Assembly: GCA_030696315.1 (NCBI GenBank)
Contig: JAUYSM010000116.1
Location: 1-41,582 of the forward strand
DNA from: Pseudohongiella sp.
Lineage (GTDB): Bacteria; Pseudomonadota; Gammaproteobacteria; Pseudomonadales; Pseudohongiellaceae
DNA length: 41,582 bases
Direction: 5' to 3'
The position numbers and the translations under genes were made by a program. How positions within the stretch are numbered: the first letter of the stretch is position 1; each line of letters begins with the position of its first letter. Under the pieces are notes generated by a model. That model did not search any database. It was given only the letters and a program-made list of their open reading frames with translations, and was not told where the DNA came from. Positions 6,801 through 15,065 of the stretch are shown here, in pieces.

Positions 6801-8383
6801 TGTTGATTCATGTCCCTGCGCTTGATTGCCGGTTGAGTGCGACTCAGGTGCTCAAGCTGCCACAGGGGCTGACACTTGAGCGAGGTCAGCACTGGTGCGT
6901 GTTTGGGAGCAACGGGGCGGGCAAAAGCGCGCTGTTGCAGTTGTTGCTTGGGCGCCTGCCTCAAGCGCGTGGGGCGCTTGGCTTTGCATCCGACTTTGAT
7001 CCCCTCTCGGATATCTGTGAAGTGTCCTTCGAAGAGCAACAACGGCTCTGCGCGTTGGACAATCGTTTTGATATCAGCGAGTTCAACAAGACAGCCCAGG
7101 ATGCCGGCACATGTGTTGAGAATCTGATCTGCAATGGGCCTGTGTTACACAGCGATGCATCCCGGCTGGAACACATCCTTGAGTTTCTGGATATTCAACA
7201 CATCCGCAGGCAAGGCATCCGCTACCTGTCCTCAGGGCAGATGCGCCGCGCCATGATTGCGCGGGCCTTATACCTGGAGCCGGTATTGCTGGTACTGGAT
7301 AACCCGCTGGAGAGTATCGATCGTTACAGCGCCGACAAGATACGCAGCGCCTTGACGCAGTGGATGGGGCCGCACAATGCCACGTTGTTTATGTGCAGGC
7401 GCGAACAGCAGATGCTGGCCGGTATCACGCAGGTGCTATTGATGGATAACTTGCAGGCCCTCGGCTTGTATACACCAGAAGCGTTTCAGACGGAGCGCTC
7501 TGCAAGGCTGCGGACACTTTCCCCTGCCCAATTGCCTACCCATTTGCCTACCCATTTGCCCGCCCCGTGTGCGGGCAGGAAAGCTGCCGAACTTCCTGCT
7601 GGTTATGAGCACGAGGCATTGATCTCATTGCGCGGCGTCAGTGCGGCCTATGGTGAACAATTGATTTTTTCGGAGCTGCATTTTGATATGCATCGGGGCG
7701 ATCATGTGTTGCTGGAAGGTCCTAATGGTTGCGGTAAATCCACACTTCTGGGCTTGATAGACGGCGACAACCACAAAGCCTACGGGCAGCCGGTTTATCT
7801 GTTTGGGCGTCGCCGTGGCAGTGGCGAAAGTGTGTGGGACATCAAGGCGCGTTTTGGTGTGGTATCCAACGATTTGCATCAGCGTTACGTTAAAGGCTGG
7901 CGCGTCCTGGATGTGGTGGTGTCGGGCTTTTTTGATTCACTCGGGCTGTATGACGACAGTGGTGCCAGCGAGGCGCGTTGCGCACGGGAATGGCTGGCGC
8001 TGTTTGGTTTGTCGACATTGGGCCGCGAGTATTACCACACACTTTCATTTGGGCAGCAACGCCTGGTGTTGCTGGCGCGCGCGATGGTAAAACAGCCGCT
8101 GGTTTTAGTGCTGGATGAACCCTGCACAGGATTGGATGATTATCATTGTGAACTCTTGCTGCGCATGATTGATTTTATTGCGGCGCAGGGCAGAACCCAG
8201 ATTCTGTTTGTCAGTCACAGCGCGGATGACGTTCCTGGGTGTATCACCACAAAACTGCTGTTCACAGTGGATGAGCACCAAAGCAGCGCGGGGTGTCATC
8301 AAGACACCCCGCGCTCACGCATTACACTTCATCGCTATCAAACACAGTCAGCACCGGTTGAGCTCACCACGGGCTGCCAGTGA
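6800..8383 (+). CDS. modF: ModF-type double ABC ATPase
   Basis: A 527-residue soluble protein with two ABC nucleotide-binding domains and no membrane segment. Domain 1 has Walker A GSNGAGKS (36-43), signature YLSSGQ and Walker B VLLVLDNP, where the usual catalytic Glu is Asn. Domain 2 has Walker A GPNGCGKST (307-315), the ModF-typical FGRRRGSGESVWDIK and VVSGFFDS, signature LSFGQQR and Walker B VLVLDEP. In E. coli ModF sits beside the molybdate uptake genes; none are present here, so a molybdenum role is only by family. An in-frame 12-bp duplication at 7532-7555 encodes LPTHLPTH in the linker. The last about 40 codons lie over a 13-bp hairpin and overlap the convergent YPNG-repeat gene by 20 bp. 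Confidence 0.88.
   Translation: MLIHVPALDCRLSATQVLKLPQGLTLERGQHWCVFGSNGAGKSALLQLLLGRLPQARGALGFASDFDPLSDICEVSFEEQQRLCALDNRFDISEFNKTAQDAGTCVENLICNGPVLHSDASRLEHILEFLDIQHIRRQGIRYLSSGQMRRAMIARALYLEPVLLVLDNPLESIDRYSADKIRSALTQWMGPHNATLFMCRREQQMLAGITQVLLMDNLQALGLYTPEAFQTERSARLRTLSPAQLPTHLPTHLPAPCAGRKAAELPAGYEHEALISLRGVSAAYGEQLIFSELHFDMHRGDHVLLEGPNGCGKSTLLGLIDGDNHKAYGQPVYLFGRRRGSGESVWDIKARFGVVSNDLHQRYVKGWRVLDVVVSGFFDSLGLYDDSGASEARCAREWLALFGLSTLGREYYHTLSFGQQRLVLLARAMVKQPLVLVLDEPCTGLDDYHCELLLRMIDFIAAQGRTQILFVSHSADDVPGCITTKLLFTVDEHQSSAGCHQDTPRSRITLHRYQTQSAPVELTTGCQ
7532..7560 (+). repeat. 12-bp in-frame tandem duplication in the modF linker
   Basis: TTGCCTACCCAT occurs twice in a row (7532-7543, 7544-7555), followed by a partial third copy TTGCC. 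It encodes LPT-HLPT-HLPA in the linker between the two ABC domains, a region tolerant of length change. Confidence 0.85.
8286..8316 (-). terminator. Strong hairpin, possible terminator for the YPNG-repeat gene
   Basis: A perfect 13-bp stem, AGCGCGGGGTGTC (8286-8298) with its complement at 8304-8316, has a 5-nt loop. On the minus strand it begins 48 nt after the stop of the YPNG-repeat gene and is followed by only a short T run (GCTTTGG). It lies inside the 3' coding end of modF. It is either a weak intrinsic terminator between converging genes or a mobile palindromic insert. Confidence 0.5.
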
Positions 8384-9191
8384 TGCTGCCATCGCCCGGG
8401 ATAAACAGCCTGGCATCATCTGGCGCCTGATACATACGCGTGATCATCAACAACACGCCCGGAACATCCAGCAATTCTTCATCTGACAGCACCAGTTTGT
8501 CGCGGATGCGCTCGCGCTTCATATACATCATGCCGCGATCCGTGTATTGGATCAGATTGACGTGCTCACCATCTTTGCCCCAGTCACTGGAAATCAATTC
8601 TTGGCCAACCAATCCATCGAGGCGGGCGAACGGGTAGAACCAGCGTGCTCCTTTTACACCGGCCAGGTAAGTCACGATGTGACCGTCCGGGTAATACCAG
8701 GGTTCATTGATGGTGCGAAAACTGAACGTCGCCGGATTGCCATTGGGCCAGTAAATACTCTGACCCCCGCGCATCCAGCGGTGCGCCATCACTTGACCAT
8801 TTGGGTAATAAAGAGTGGTGTCGCGGCCTGCGCGCGAAGTAAACACTTGCCCGTTTGGATACAGCCAGGCACTCTCATAGAGGTCTGTAGAGACACGTCG
8901 TCCATTGGGGTAGCGACTGTTAAAGCGGGCTGTCTCACTTAACAGCACCGGCTGGCAAGCCAGGCGATTGAGTTCCAGCATGTGTTCGCGCATGGCCAAC
9001 AAATCACTTTGATTGTCGCGCCCGGCCGGCAACAAGGCGTTCAGTTCAAGTAGCTTGGCCATGAATTCGAGGCTGGCACAACTGCTGGATACCGCCGAGC
9101 TATAAGCGTTTGCGCTGGAAGTGAGCAGCGCAGAGCCCAGTGTGGAAAGTAATAAGGCTGTACTGAGGCCAATGTGTTTTAAGTTCAACAT
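8364..9191 (-). CDS. Secreted YPNG-repeat protein, function unknown
   Basis: A 275-residue exported protein with a clear signal peptide ending SANA (residue 29). Residues 94-190 contain a regular repeat of 17-19 residues centred on YPNG: RYPNGRR (about 94), LYPNGQV (about 111), YYPNGQV (about 129), YWPNGNP (about 148), YYPDGHI (about 167) and FYPF (about 186). The pattern resembles MORN/YwqK-like beta-hairpin repeats, which often form elongated beta sheets, but I do not recognise an exact family. Two Cys (about 38 and 79) flank a helical N-terminal part. GGGAG precedes the ATG by 9 nt. It stands alone, converging on modF and downstream of the persulfide dioxygenase on the same strand. Confidence 0.7.
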   Translation of the reverse strand: MLNLKHIGLSTALLLSTLGSALLTSSANAYSSAVSSSCASLEFMAKLLELNALLPAGRDNQSDLLAMREHMLELNRLACQPVLLSETARFNSRYPNGRRVSTDLYESAWLYPNGQVFTSRAGRDTTLYYPNGQVMAHRWMRGGQSIYWPNGNPATFSFRTINEPWYYPDGHIVTYLAGVKGARWFYPFARLDGLVGQELISSDWGKDGEHVNLIQYTDRGMMYMKRERIRDKLVLSDEELLDVPGVLLMITRMYQAPDDARLFIPGDGSITGSPW

Positions 9192-9242
9192 GTGTGTGAT
9201 CTCCCGATTCCGTCCGACGTGTTCGGATTACTCGGGATCAGA

Positions 9243-9261
9243 TTAAGACTGCCAGTCTTAA
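9243..9261 (-). terminator. Short inverted repeat between two minus-strand genes
   Basis: TTAAGACT (9243-9250) and AGTCTTAA (9254-9261) form an 8-bp stem with a 3-nt loop, 17 nt after the stop of the persulfide dioxygenase gene. There is no proper T tract. It could be a weak terminator or an operator for the YPNG-repeat gene. Confidence 0.3.
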
Positions 9262-9277
9262 CTTATGCTGAACACAC

Positions 9278-10318
9278 TCAGTGTTGATGCCAGTGCAATA
9301 TGCCGCCATGGATATTGGCCAGTTGCTCATGGCCGGCTGCTTTCAGAATGCCTATCGCCAGCGACGAGCGTTTTCCAGATCGGCACAGCGTTACCACCGG
9401 TTTGTCTTTAGGTACTTCGTTGACACGTGCCCGCAACTCAGCCAGCGGTATGTGCAATAGATTATGCAGGCCTGCCAATGACTCATCTAATTCATCGGCG
9501 TCACGCACATCCAATATGGTGACCGATGGCTGATTCTGTATCACCCACTCCGGCTCAACCTCTGGAATGCCCGCAAAACTGACCCGAATGTCTGCCCAAT
9601 CTGGTTCGTCGGGCAGTCTGCCATCTGCTGGCATACCGCTGCGCATATTGGCCGGTAAGGCTTCATCGATCTTTTTGGGATGCGGCAGTTGCATGGCGTT
9701 CATGTACTGCACAAAGTCACGCTCGTTGGCATTGCCGCCGACTCTGGGGTTGTGGGTCTTCTCTTCAGCCACTGACGAGCGCGTGCGTCCGTTGTAGTCA
9801 TGTGCAGGATAAATGGCGCAGTCATCGGGCAATACAAATAGCTGGCCGGTGATGGAATGATACAGGCGCGCCGCATCACCCTGCTGAAAATCACTGCGGC
9901 CGCAGCCCCGAATCAGCAGCGTATCTCCAGTAAATACCATGCTGCGGTCGGCCAACACATAACTCAGACAGCCTTCGGTGTGACCCGGGGTTGCACGAAC
10001 TTCCAGACTGATGCCGGCCACACCAATCAAATCACCATGACTCAAGGGAATATCTACGTTGTGTGCGCCGACAGATGCAGCAAGCGCAATCTGGCAGCCG
10101 GTCTTTTGTTTCAGAATCCACGCAGCCGTGACGTGATCGGCATGGGCGTGTGTATCCAGTACCAACTTCAGGGTCAGATTCAGCTCACGGAGCAGGGCAA
10201 GATCTCGGTGTAACTGCTCATACACCGGGTCGATCAACAGAGCTTCTCGCGTGACCTCGTCAGCAAGCAAATAGGTATAAGTGGACGAAACAGCATCGTA
10301 AAGCTGACGAAAAATCAT
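9278..10318 (-). CDS. Persulfide dioxygenase-rhodanese fusion (ETHE1-like)
   Basis: A 346-residue cytoplasmic enzyme. Residues 1-235 are a metallo-beta-lactamase fold of ETHE1/Blh type: THAHADH (56-62), His113 in TPGHTEGC, Asp132 in FTGDTLLIRGCGRSDFQ and His173 in YPAHDYNG. The GRSDFQ element is characteristic of persulfide dioxygenases, which oxidise glutathione persulfide to sulfite and GSH with a mononuclear iron. Residues about 255-346 form a rhodanese domain with active Cys312 in CRSGKRS, which would transfer sulfane sulfur. Fused dioxygenase-rhodanese proteins are known in bacteria and couple sulfide oxidation steps. A palindrome upstream may be its operator. Quinone oxidoreductase partners (Sqr) are not in the window. 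Confidence 0.88.
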   Translation of the reverse strand: MIFRQLYDAVSSTYTYLLADEVTREALLIDPVYEQLHRDLALLRELNLTLKLVLDTHAHADHVTAAWILKQKTGCQIALAASVGAHNVDIPLSHGDLIGVAGISLEVRATPGHTEGCLSYVLADRSMVFTGDTLLIRGCGRSDFQQGDAARLYHSITGQLFVLPDDCAIYPAHDYNGRTRSSVAEEKTHNPRVGGNANERDFVQYMNAMQLPHPKKIDEALPANMRSGMPADGRLPDEPDWADIRVSFAGIPEVEPEWVIQNQPSVTILDVRDADELDESLAGLHNLLHIPLAELRARVNEVPKDKPVVTLCRSGKRSSLAIGILKAAGHEQLANIHGGILHWHQH

Positions 10319-10349
10319 GGCGCTCTTACCTCAAATTTTTTCCCAAAGA

Positions 10350-10363
10350 TGACAGTATTGTCA
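10350..10363. promoter_or_regulatory. Palindrome TGACA-N4-TGTCA upstream of the persulfide dioxygenase gene
   Basis: TGACAGTATTGTCA, 32 nt before the minus-strand ATG, is a two-fold symmetric site of the size bound by dimeric regulators. It could equally contain an isolated Pho half-site (TGTCA), but it does not have the 11-bp phasing of the two arrays downstream. Confidence 0.3.
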
Positions 10364-10457
10364 CAAAAATCACTAAAAGACATCTCCAAACTTGTCAGTT
10401 TTGTTTCCTACTTTATTGTTTTTTATGGGTTATCCCTTTGAGCATATTGGCTTGTCA

Positions 10458-10486
10458 GGGTCATTCTTTCGTCACCAATCTGTCAC
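10458..10486 (+). promoter_or_regulatory. Pho-box-like array, three half-sites, upstream of lipoprotein/TBDT
   Basis: GGGTCAT (10458-10464), TCGTCAC (10469-10475) and CTGTCAC (10480-10486) are three heptamers related to the PhoB half-site CTGTCAT, each separated by exactly 4 bp (11-bp period). PhoB dimers bind head-to-tail with this spacing and replace the -35 contact. A TAT-containing -10-like element follows at about 10503. The array lies about 145 bp before the lipoprotein ATG, so the remaining 5' leader would be long. The rest of the 314-bp gap (10319-10632) shows no gene. Confidence 0.6.
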
Positions 10487-10632
10487 GCGCTGCGGGCAAC
10501 AATATCGCACCGCGTCGTAATGGCGTCCAGTGCCATCGGGGCACGCACGTTTAGGTCTGCATCGGCACTTTAACCGACCAGGCAACATGAATCGACTAAG
10601 AATAGATATCCAGACAAGGAGTAATTGAAAAA

Positions 10633-12282
10633 ATGAACATCAAAGCCCTGTTCAGTGTCAGCCTGCTTGCAGCCGCAGTAACCGCATGTGATGGTGGTGG
10701 AGTGACACTGGCGCCAACAACGTCTGTTGCCAATTCCAACAATTCCACAGTAACCAATCCAGCCGGTCCTGCGCCCGTTGTGAATCCTTGTGCCAGTTAC
10801 ACGGTGTCTGGTCAATCTGTTCAGGGTGCATTCAGTGGCAATAACTGCACTTACTCCAACACCTTTGTGAGCGATACCCGTCCGCTGACCACTGATCTGG
10901 TGATTAACGCACTGCCAAACAATGGCCTGCACATTTTCCAGGACAGTTTGTTTGTTGGTCGCGATATTAACGCCAACTCAGCAGCTCAGGGTGTGCGTAT
11001 CCCTCAGGATGGTGAAGGCCCCAGCTTGACCATTGGTGCCGGTTCACGCATTGCCTTTCAGAATCCGGAAGACTACCTGCGCGTTGCACGTGGATCACGC
11101 ATTATTGCTGACGGCACCCGTCAGGCGCCTATTATATTCAGCGCTGTGAAAGACTTGCGTGATGGTCAGGCTACTCAGGCAGATCGTGGGTTGTGGGGTG
11201 GTGTCCAGATCAACGGCAACGGTATCACTAACAAGTGCACCGACGCTGACCGAGCGGCAACATCCAACAACGTTCACAATTGCCACGTAACCGCAGAAGG
11301 CCGCCCGGCCAGCTACGGCGGAAATAATAACGCCGAGAACTCTGGCATCCTGCGTTATGTGCAGATTCGTCACGCCGGTTATGAAGTCGTAGACGGCAAT
11401 GAGTTGAATGGTTTGACGCTGAACGGCGTGGGTGCAGGCACGACGTTGGAATACGTGCAGACCTACACCACACTTGACGACGGCATCGAAATGTTTGGTG
11501 GCGCGGTTGATCTGAAGTACACCGTTAACGTCAACGTTGGCGATGACTCAATCGACTTCTCTGAAGGCTGGGTAGGCGACATTCAATTTGCTTTGATCAT
11601 TCAGACTTCAGGCTCCAACCGTTGTATCGAAGCCGATAACACAGGTGACACACTGCCTGACAATATCGCTCCGTTCACCAAAGGTCGTATCTCAAATATG
11701 ACTTGTATCACCTCTAATGTCAGGACTAACGCAGGCACTGCTCCCAGTTCTAAAGGTGATGCAGAAGGCCCGCTGTTCCGCGAAGGTTCTTACTTCGAAT
11801 TGTACAACTCCATCATCACCTCAAATGCCACCGGCATGGCGAGTCAAGAGTGTTTCGAAATTGAACACGCTCAAACCGTCGCTGGCGTGCAATCGGGTTT
11901 CTCAGTGGCTGCCGGCAACGTGGTGGCCTGTACCGAAGCGCTGAAAATTGCTTCCAGTGCCGGTCTTGATTTGCGCGCCTGGTGGCTGAACGGCGGCAAC
12001 GCAGTGGTTGATGCCACAGCAAACTTGCCTGCAACCGTCATTACTGGCCTGAGCCCGGCCACCCCGCGTGCCTACATTACTGCTCCGGCGATGACAACGG
12101 CAACGGGTGCGGCGATTACTGTGCCCGTGTTTGACGTGAGCCGTCTGCGCGATAACTTCTCAGCTGCGGCAGTGCCGTCACTGGGTGCAGCAGGCAGCAG
12201 TTCATTCTTCAACGCAGTTGACTTCATCGGTGCAGTAAAAACCGGTCAGGACTGGGTGTCAGGCTGGACAACAGGCCTGTAA
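10633..12282 (+). CDS. Large surface-type lipoprotein linked to TonB receptor/T2SS
   Basis: A 549-residue lipoprotein; lipobox LLAAAVTAC has Cys19 as the lipidation site, followed by a Gly/Ser/Thr/Asn-rich linker to about residue 50. The body is rich in Asn, Gly, Thr and short hydrophobic strands (for example LTIGAGSRIAFQ, RGLWGGVQINGNG, ILRYVQIRHAGYE, NGLTLNGVGAGTTLEYVQT). This fits a right-handed parallel beta-helix like those in pectate-lyase-fold proteins. Several Cys pairs suggest disulfides. AAGGAG lies 11 nt before the ATG. It is directly followed by a TonB-dependent receptor and then gspC-N under a Pho-like box. It may be a T2SS-exported surface lipoprotein or the receptor's ligand-capturing partner; both are inference. 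Confidence 0.7.
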   Translation: MNIKALFSVSLLAAAVTACDGGGVTLAPTTSVANSNNSTVTNPAGPAPVVNPCASYTVSGQSVQGAFSGNNCTYSNTFVSDTRPLTTDLVINALPNNGLHIFQDSLFVGRDINANSAAQGVRIPQDGEGPSLTIGAGSRIAFQNPEDYLRVARGSRIIADGTRQAPIIFSAVKDLRDGQATQADRGLWGGVQINGNGITNKCTDADRAATSNNVHNCHVTAEGRPASYGGNNNAENSGILRYVQIRHAGYEVVDGNELNGLTLNGVGAGTTLEYVQTYTTLDDGIEMFGGAVDLKYTVNVNVGDDSIDFSEGWVGDIQFALIIQTSGSNRCIEADNTGDTLPDNIAPFTKGRISNMTCITSNVRTNAGTAPSSKGDAEGPLFREGSYFELYNSIITSNATGMASQECFEIEHAQTVAGVQSGFSVAAGNVVACTEALKIASSAGLDLRAWWLNGGNAVVDATANLPATVITGLSPATPRAYITAPAMTTATGAAITVPVFDVSRLRDNFSAAAVPSLGAAGSSSFFNAVDFIGAVKTGQDWVSGWTTGL

Positions 12283-12318
12283 TCGCCACGCTTGTGAGGT
12301 TTGAGATCAAGTAAACAA

Positions 12319-12349
12319 GCGGGGATAAGGCAGCACGTCTTATCCCCGC
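12319..12349 (+). other. Intercistronic stem-loop between lipoprotein and TonB receptor genes
   Basis: GCGGGGATAAG (12319-12329) pairs perfectly with CTTATCCCCGC (12339-12349), an 11-bp stem with a 9-nt loop and no T tract after it. A stem without a U-run between cistrons typically acts as an RNA-stability or processing element. It would favour high expression of the lipoprotein over the receptor. Confidence 0.6.
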
Positions 12350-12386
12350 ACTGGCTTGAGCAAATTGACGGAAACGGATTGATATC

Positions 12387-15065
12387 ATGAAAAAAACTTT
12401 GAATTGGCAGAAGCGTGAACTGGCGTTGGCCGTGGCTCTGGTAGTGGCCGGCCCAACATTGTTTCCTTCGGCAGCAATGGCCCAAGATGCGAGCGCAACG
12501 CAGGTAGCACCGCCACAGATAGATGAAATTGTGGTGATGGGTCGACTTCGCGATGCTGCACGTTCTATTGTAATGGAGCGTGTTGAACAGCCGTTTGCCG
12601 CCGAAATTGTGGGTGTAGAACAAATTTCTCGCGCGGGTGATTCGGATGTGGCCATGGCTCTTCGTCGTGTTACCGGACTCACGCTGGTGGATGGCAAGTA
12701 CATTTATGTGCGCGGACTTGGCGAGCGGTATTCCAGTGCGACATTAAATGGCGCAGAGATTCCCTCGCCGGAGTTGAGCCGCAACGTAATTCCGCTGGAT
12801 TATATTCCTGCATCTATCCTCGAATCAGTAAAAATCCACAAAGCATACTCAGCCGACCAGCCTGCTGCGTTTGGCGGCGGTAACGTAGATATCCGCACAC
12901 GCGGCACACCTGACGATCTGGTGTTTGACGTGTCTGTGGGCACTGGCTGGGACTCTGAGAGTTCAGGCAAAGGCTTGCGAAATCTGGGTGATCAGGGCGA
13001 TATGCCAGTATCCATTCGTGATGCACTGAACAAGTACCAAGGTGATATTAGTCCATCGAACATCACACGTTTTGAATTCCCCGGCACGGGCACACCAACG
13101 GCCGCTCAACAGGCTGCCGGCATTCAGATCAACCGTGAATTGATGCGCGCATTAAATCGCGATATTGGTATAGAAGCGGAGCGCTCCTTAAAGCCTGATA
13201 CCAATTTCTCTGTCACAGCGGGTAATGCCTGGGATGTTTCCAACGACTTGTCAGTGGGCGCACTTGCCAGTGTCAGCATCGGTGAATCAACACGCAACGC
13301 CGACCAGTTTGAACGCACGTTTTCAAATCCGGAAGAGTCTTTCAGTGACATTCGCCGCACGTTCACCAATGACAGCTTGACTGGCGCCGTGAATCTCAGC
13401 GCCACCTGGCAGGATCGTCACACAATCGGCACTAACAGCTACTTGCTGCAGGATGATGAAGATCTGTCGTCCATCGTGCTTGGGTTTAACCCCGACTTCC
13501 AGCAGGCTGGCGGCCGTCAGCGTCGTACCAATGAAACCCGTCTGGAAAAGCGCGAACTGGAAGTGCATCAGTTGACCGGTGAACACCGTTTTGAGCGTTA
13601 TGATCTGGACCGTTTTAATATGCCGGCATTTTTAGAGTCCATTACCGGCATTGATGTGAACTGGTTCTATTCAGATGCCAGAGCGGGCACCAGTGTGCCT
13701 AACGGTACCTCCGTACAAGGCACCAATTTGCTGAATCCGGCAACGGACGAAGTATTGTTGACTCAGGTAAACACGGGTTCATCTGCACAGTTCTCATTTC
13801 TTGATCTTGAGGACAGCGTCGAAAGCATGGGGTACCAGGTTGATGCACAATTTGACCTCGGTTTCACCAACGGGACCGTCAGTGGCGGCTACACGCGCAG
13901 TAATAAGGCACGTGAGTATTACGGATATACCGCCAATATCGTGATGGGCGCAGTGGGTCGTGATGGTCTGCCGTCACAGGTGTTTGGAGACCAGAATCTG
14001 CAAGACCTGACAAATGGTTTTTTCCTGAGCATGGGCTCTAATTTCGGCACAGAAAGTTACATCGCCGGCGAAACCAAAGCTGCAGCATTCGGTTCTGTTG
14101 ATGCGTTTTTTATGGATAACTGGCGCGTTACCGCGGGCCTGCGTTGGGAAGATTTTTCTCGTGGTGTGATGCCATTGGATTTGCTTGATTACACAGGCGA
14201 TTCACTCAACGCGATTATTGAAAAAATGAATCTGCCAGATCAGAACTATGCGCTGCGTGAAGACGATTATTATCCGGCAGCAGCACTGACGTACATGCGA
14301 GATGGCTTGTTTGGCACGGATAATTTCCAGATCAGACTTGGTTACGGTAAAACCGTGGTGCGTCCTGATTTGCGTGAATTTGCTGACATTCAGTTCATCG
14401 ACCCCGAGTTGAATGACCGTGTGCAAGGCAACCCCAACCTGAAGTTCTCAGAGATCGACCATATCGATCTTCGAACCGAGTTGTTCTTCGACAACGGTGA
14501 TAACCTGACGGTGTCTTTGTTCCACAAAGATATCAGTAATCCTATCGAACGCATTCAGCGCCCCGGTCCTCAGGATGGTCGCTTGCTGAGTTTCGAAAAC
14601 GCACTGGCGGGTGAGATCTACGGAATAGAGTTTGAGGGTTTAAAAAATATCGGTCGCGGATTCTTTGTCAGTGGCAACGTGGTATTGAGTGATTCCGAAA
14701 TCAGTTTTAACGAAGCCGCCTCACAAACCAGTCTGCAGCGTCGCTTGACCGGTCATTCTGAATACGTGGTAAATACCCAATTGGGTTTTGACTCGGACAA
14801 TGGCAAACACTCCGCATCTATGTTGTACAACGTGTTTGGCGAGCGCATTTTCTACGGCGGACGTTCACCCTCTCCTGATGCCTACGAAAGTCCGTTCAAT
14901 TCATTGGATCTGACGTATTCATACTTCCCCACCGATAGGATTACGCTGCGCCTGCGAGCACAGAACCTGTTGGGCGAAGACCGAGAGTTCCTGCAGGATG
15001 ACGTCAAAATCATCGAAGTCGACAGTGGCACTCGCGTACGTATGGACTTGCAATGGAAGTTCTGA
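12387..15065 (+). CDS. TonB-dependent outer-membrane receptor
   Basis: An 892-residue outer-membrane protein. The signal peptide ends near SAAMAQ (about residue 31), followed by DEIVVMGRLRDAA, a TonB-box-like segment. The plug domain (about residues 60-180) contains IYVRGLGERYSSATLNGAEIP, VIPLDYIPASILESVKIHKAYSA and FGGGNVDIRT. The rest is a beta-barrel ending in LQWKF, with the terminal aromatic needed for BAM recognition. It imports a substrate using TonB-ExbBD energy. The ligand cannot be read from the sequence, but its place between a lipoprotein and gspC, under Pho-like control, suggests phosphorus-containing compounds or products released by secreted phosphatases. gspC begins within its last codons. 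Confidence 0.88.
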   Translation: MKKTLNWQKRELALAVALVVAGPTLFPSAAMAQDASATQVAPPQIDEIVVMGRLRDAARSIVMERVEQPFAAEIVGVEQISRAGDSDVAMALRRVTGLTLVDGKYIYVRGLGERYSSATLNGAEIPSPELSRNVIPLDYIPASILESVKIHKAYSADQPAAFGGGNVDIRTRGTPDDLVFDVSVGTGWDSESSGKGLRNLGDQGDMPVSIRDALNKYQGDISPSNITRFEFPGTGTPTAAQQAAGIQINRELMRALNRDIGIEAERSLKPDTNFSVTAGNAWDVSNDLSVGALASVSIGESTRNADQFERTFSNPEESFSDIRRTFTNDSLTGAVNLSATWQDRHTIGTNSYLLQDDEDLSSIVLGFNPDFQQAGGRQRRTNETRLEKRELEVHQLTGEHRFERYDLDRFNMPAFLESITGIDVNWFYSDARAGTSVPNGTSVQGTNLLNPATDEVLLTQVNTGSSAQFSFLDLEDSVESMGYQVDAQFDLGFTNGTVSGGYTRSNKAREYYGYTANIVMGAVGRDGLPSQVFGDQNLQDLTNGFFLSMGSNFGTESYIAGETKAAAFGSVDAFFMDNWRVTAGLRWEDFSRGVMPLDLLDYTGDSLNAIIEKMNLPDQNYALREDDYYPAAALTYMRDGLFGTDNFQIRLGYGKTVVRPDLREFADIQFIDPELNDRVQGNPNLKFSEIDHIDLRTELFFDNGDNLTVSLFHKDISNPIERIQRPGPQDGRLLSFENALAGEIYGIEFEGLKNIGRGFFVSGNVVLSDSEISFNEAASQTSLQRRLTGHSEYVVNTQLGFDSDNGKHSASMLYNVFGERIFYGGRSPSPDAYESPFNSLDLTYSYFPTDRITLRLRAQNLLGEDREFLQDDVKIIEVDSGTRVRMDLQWKF

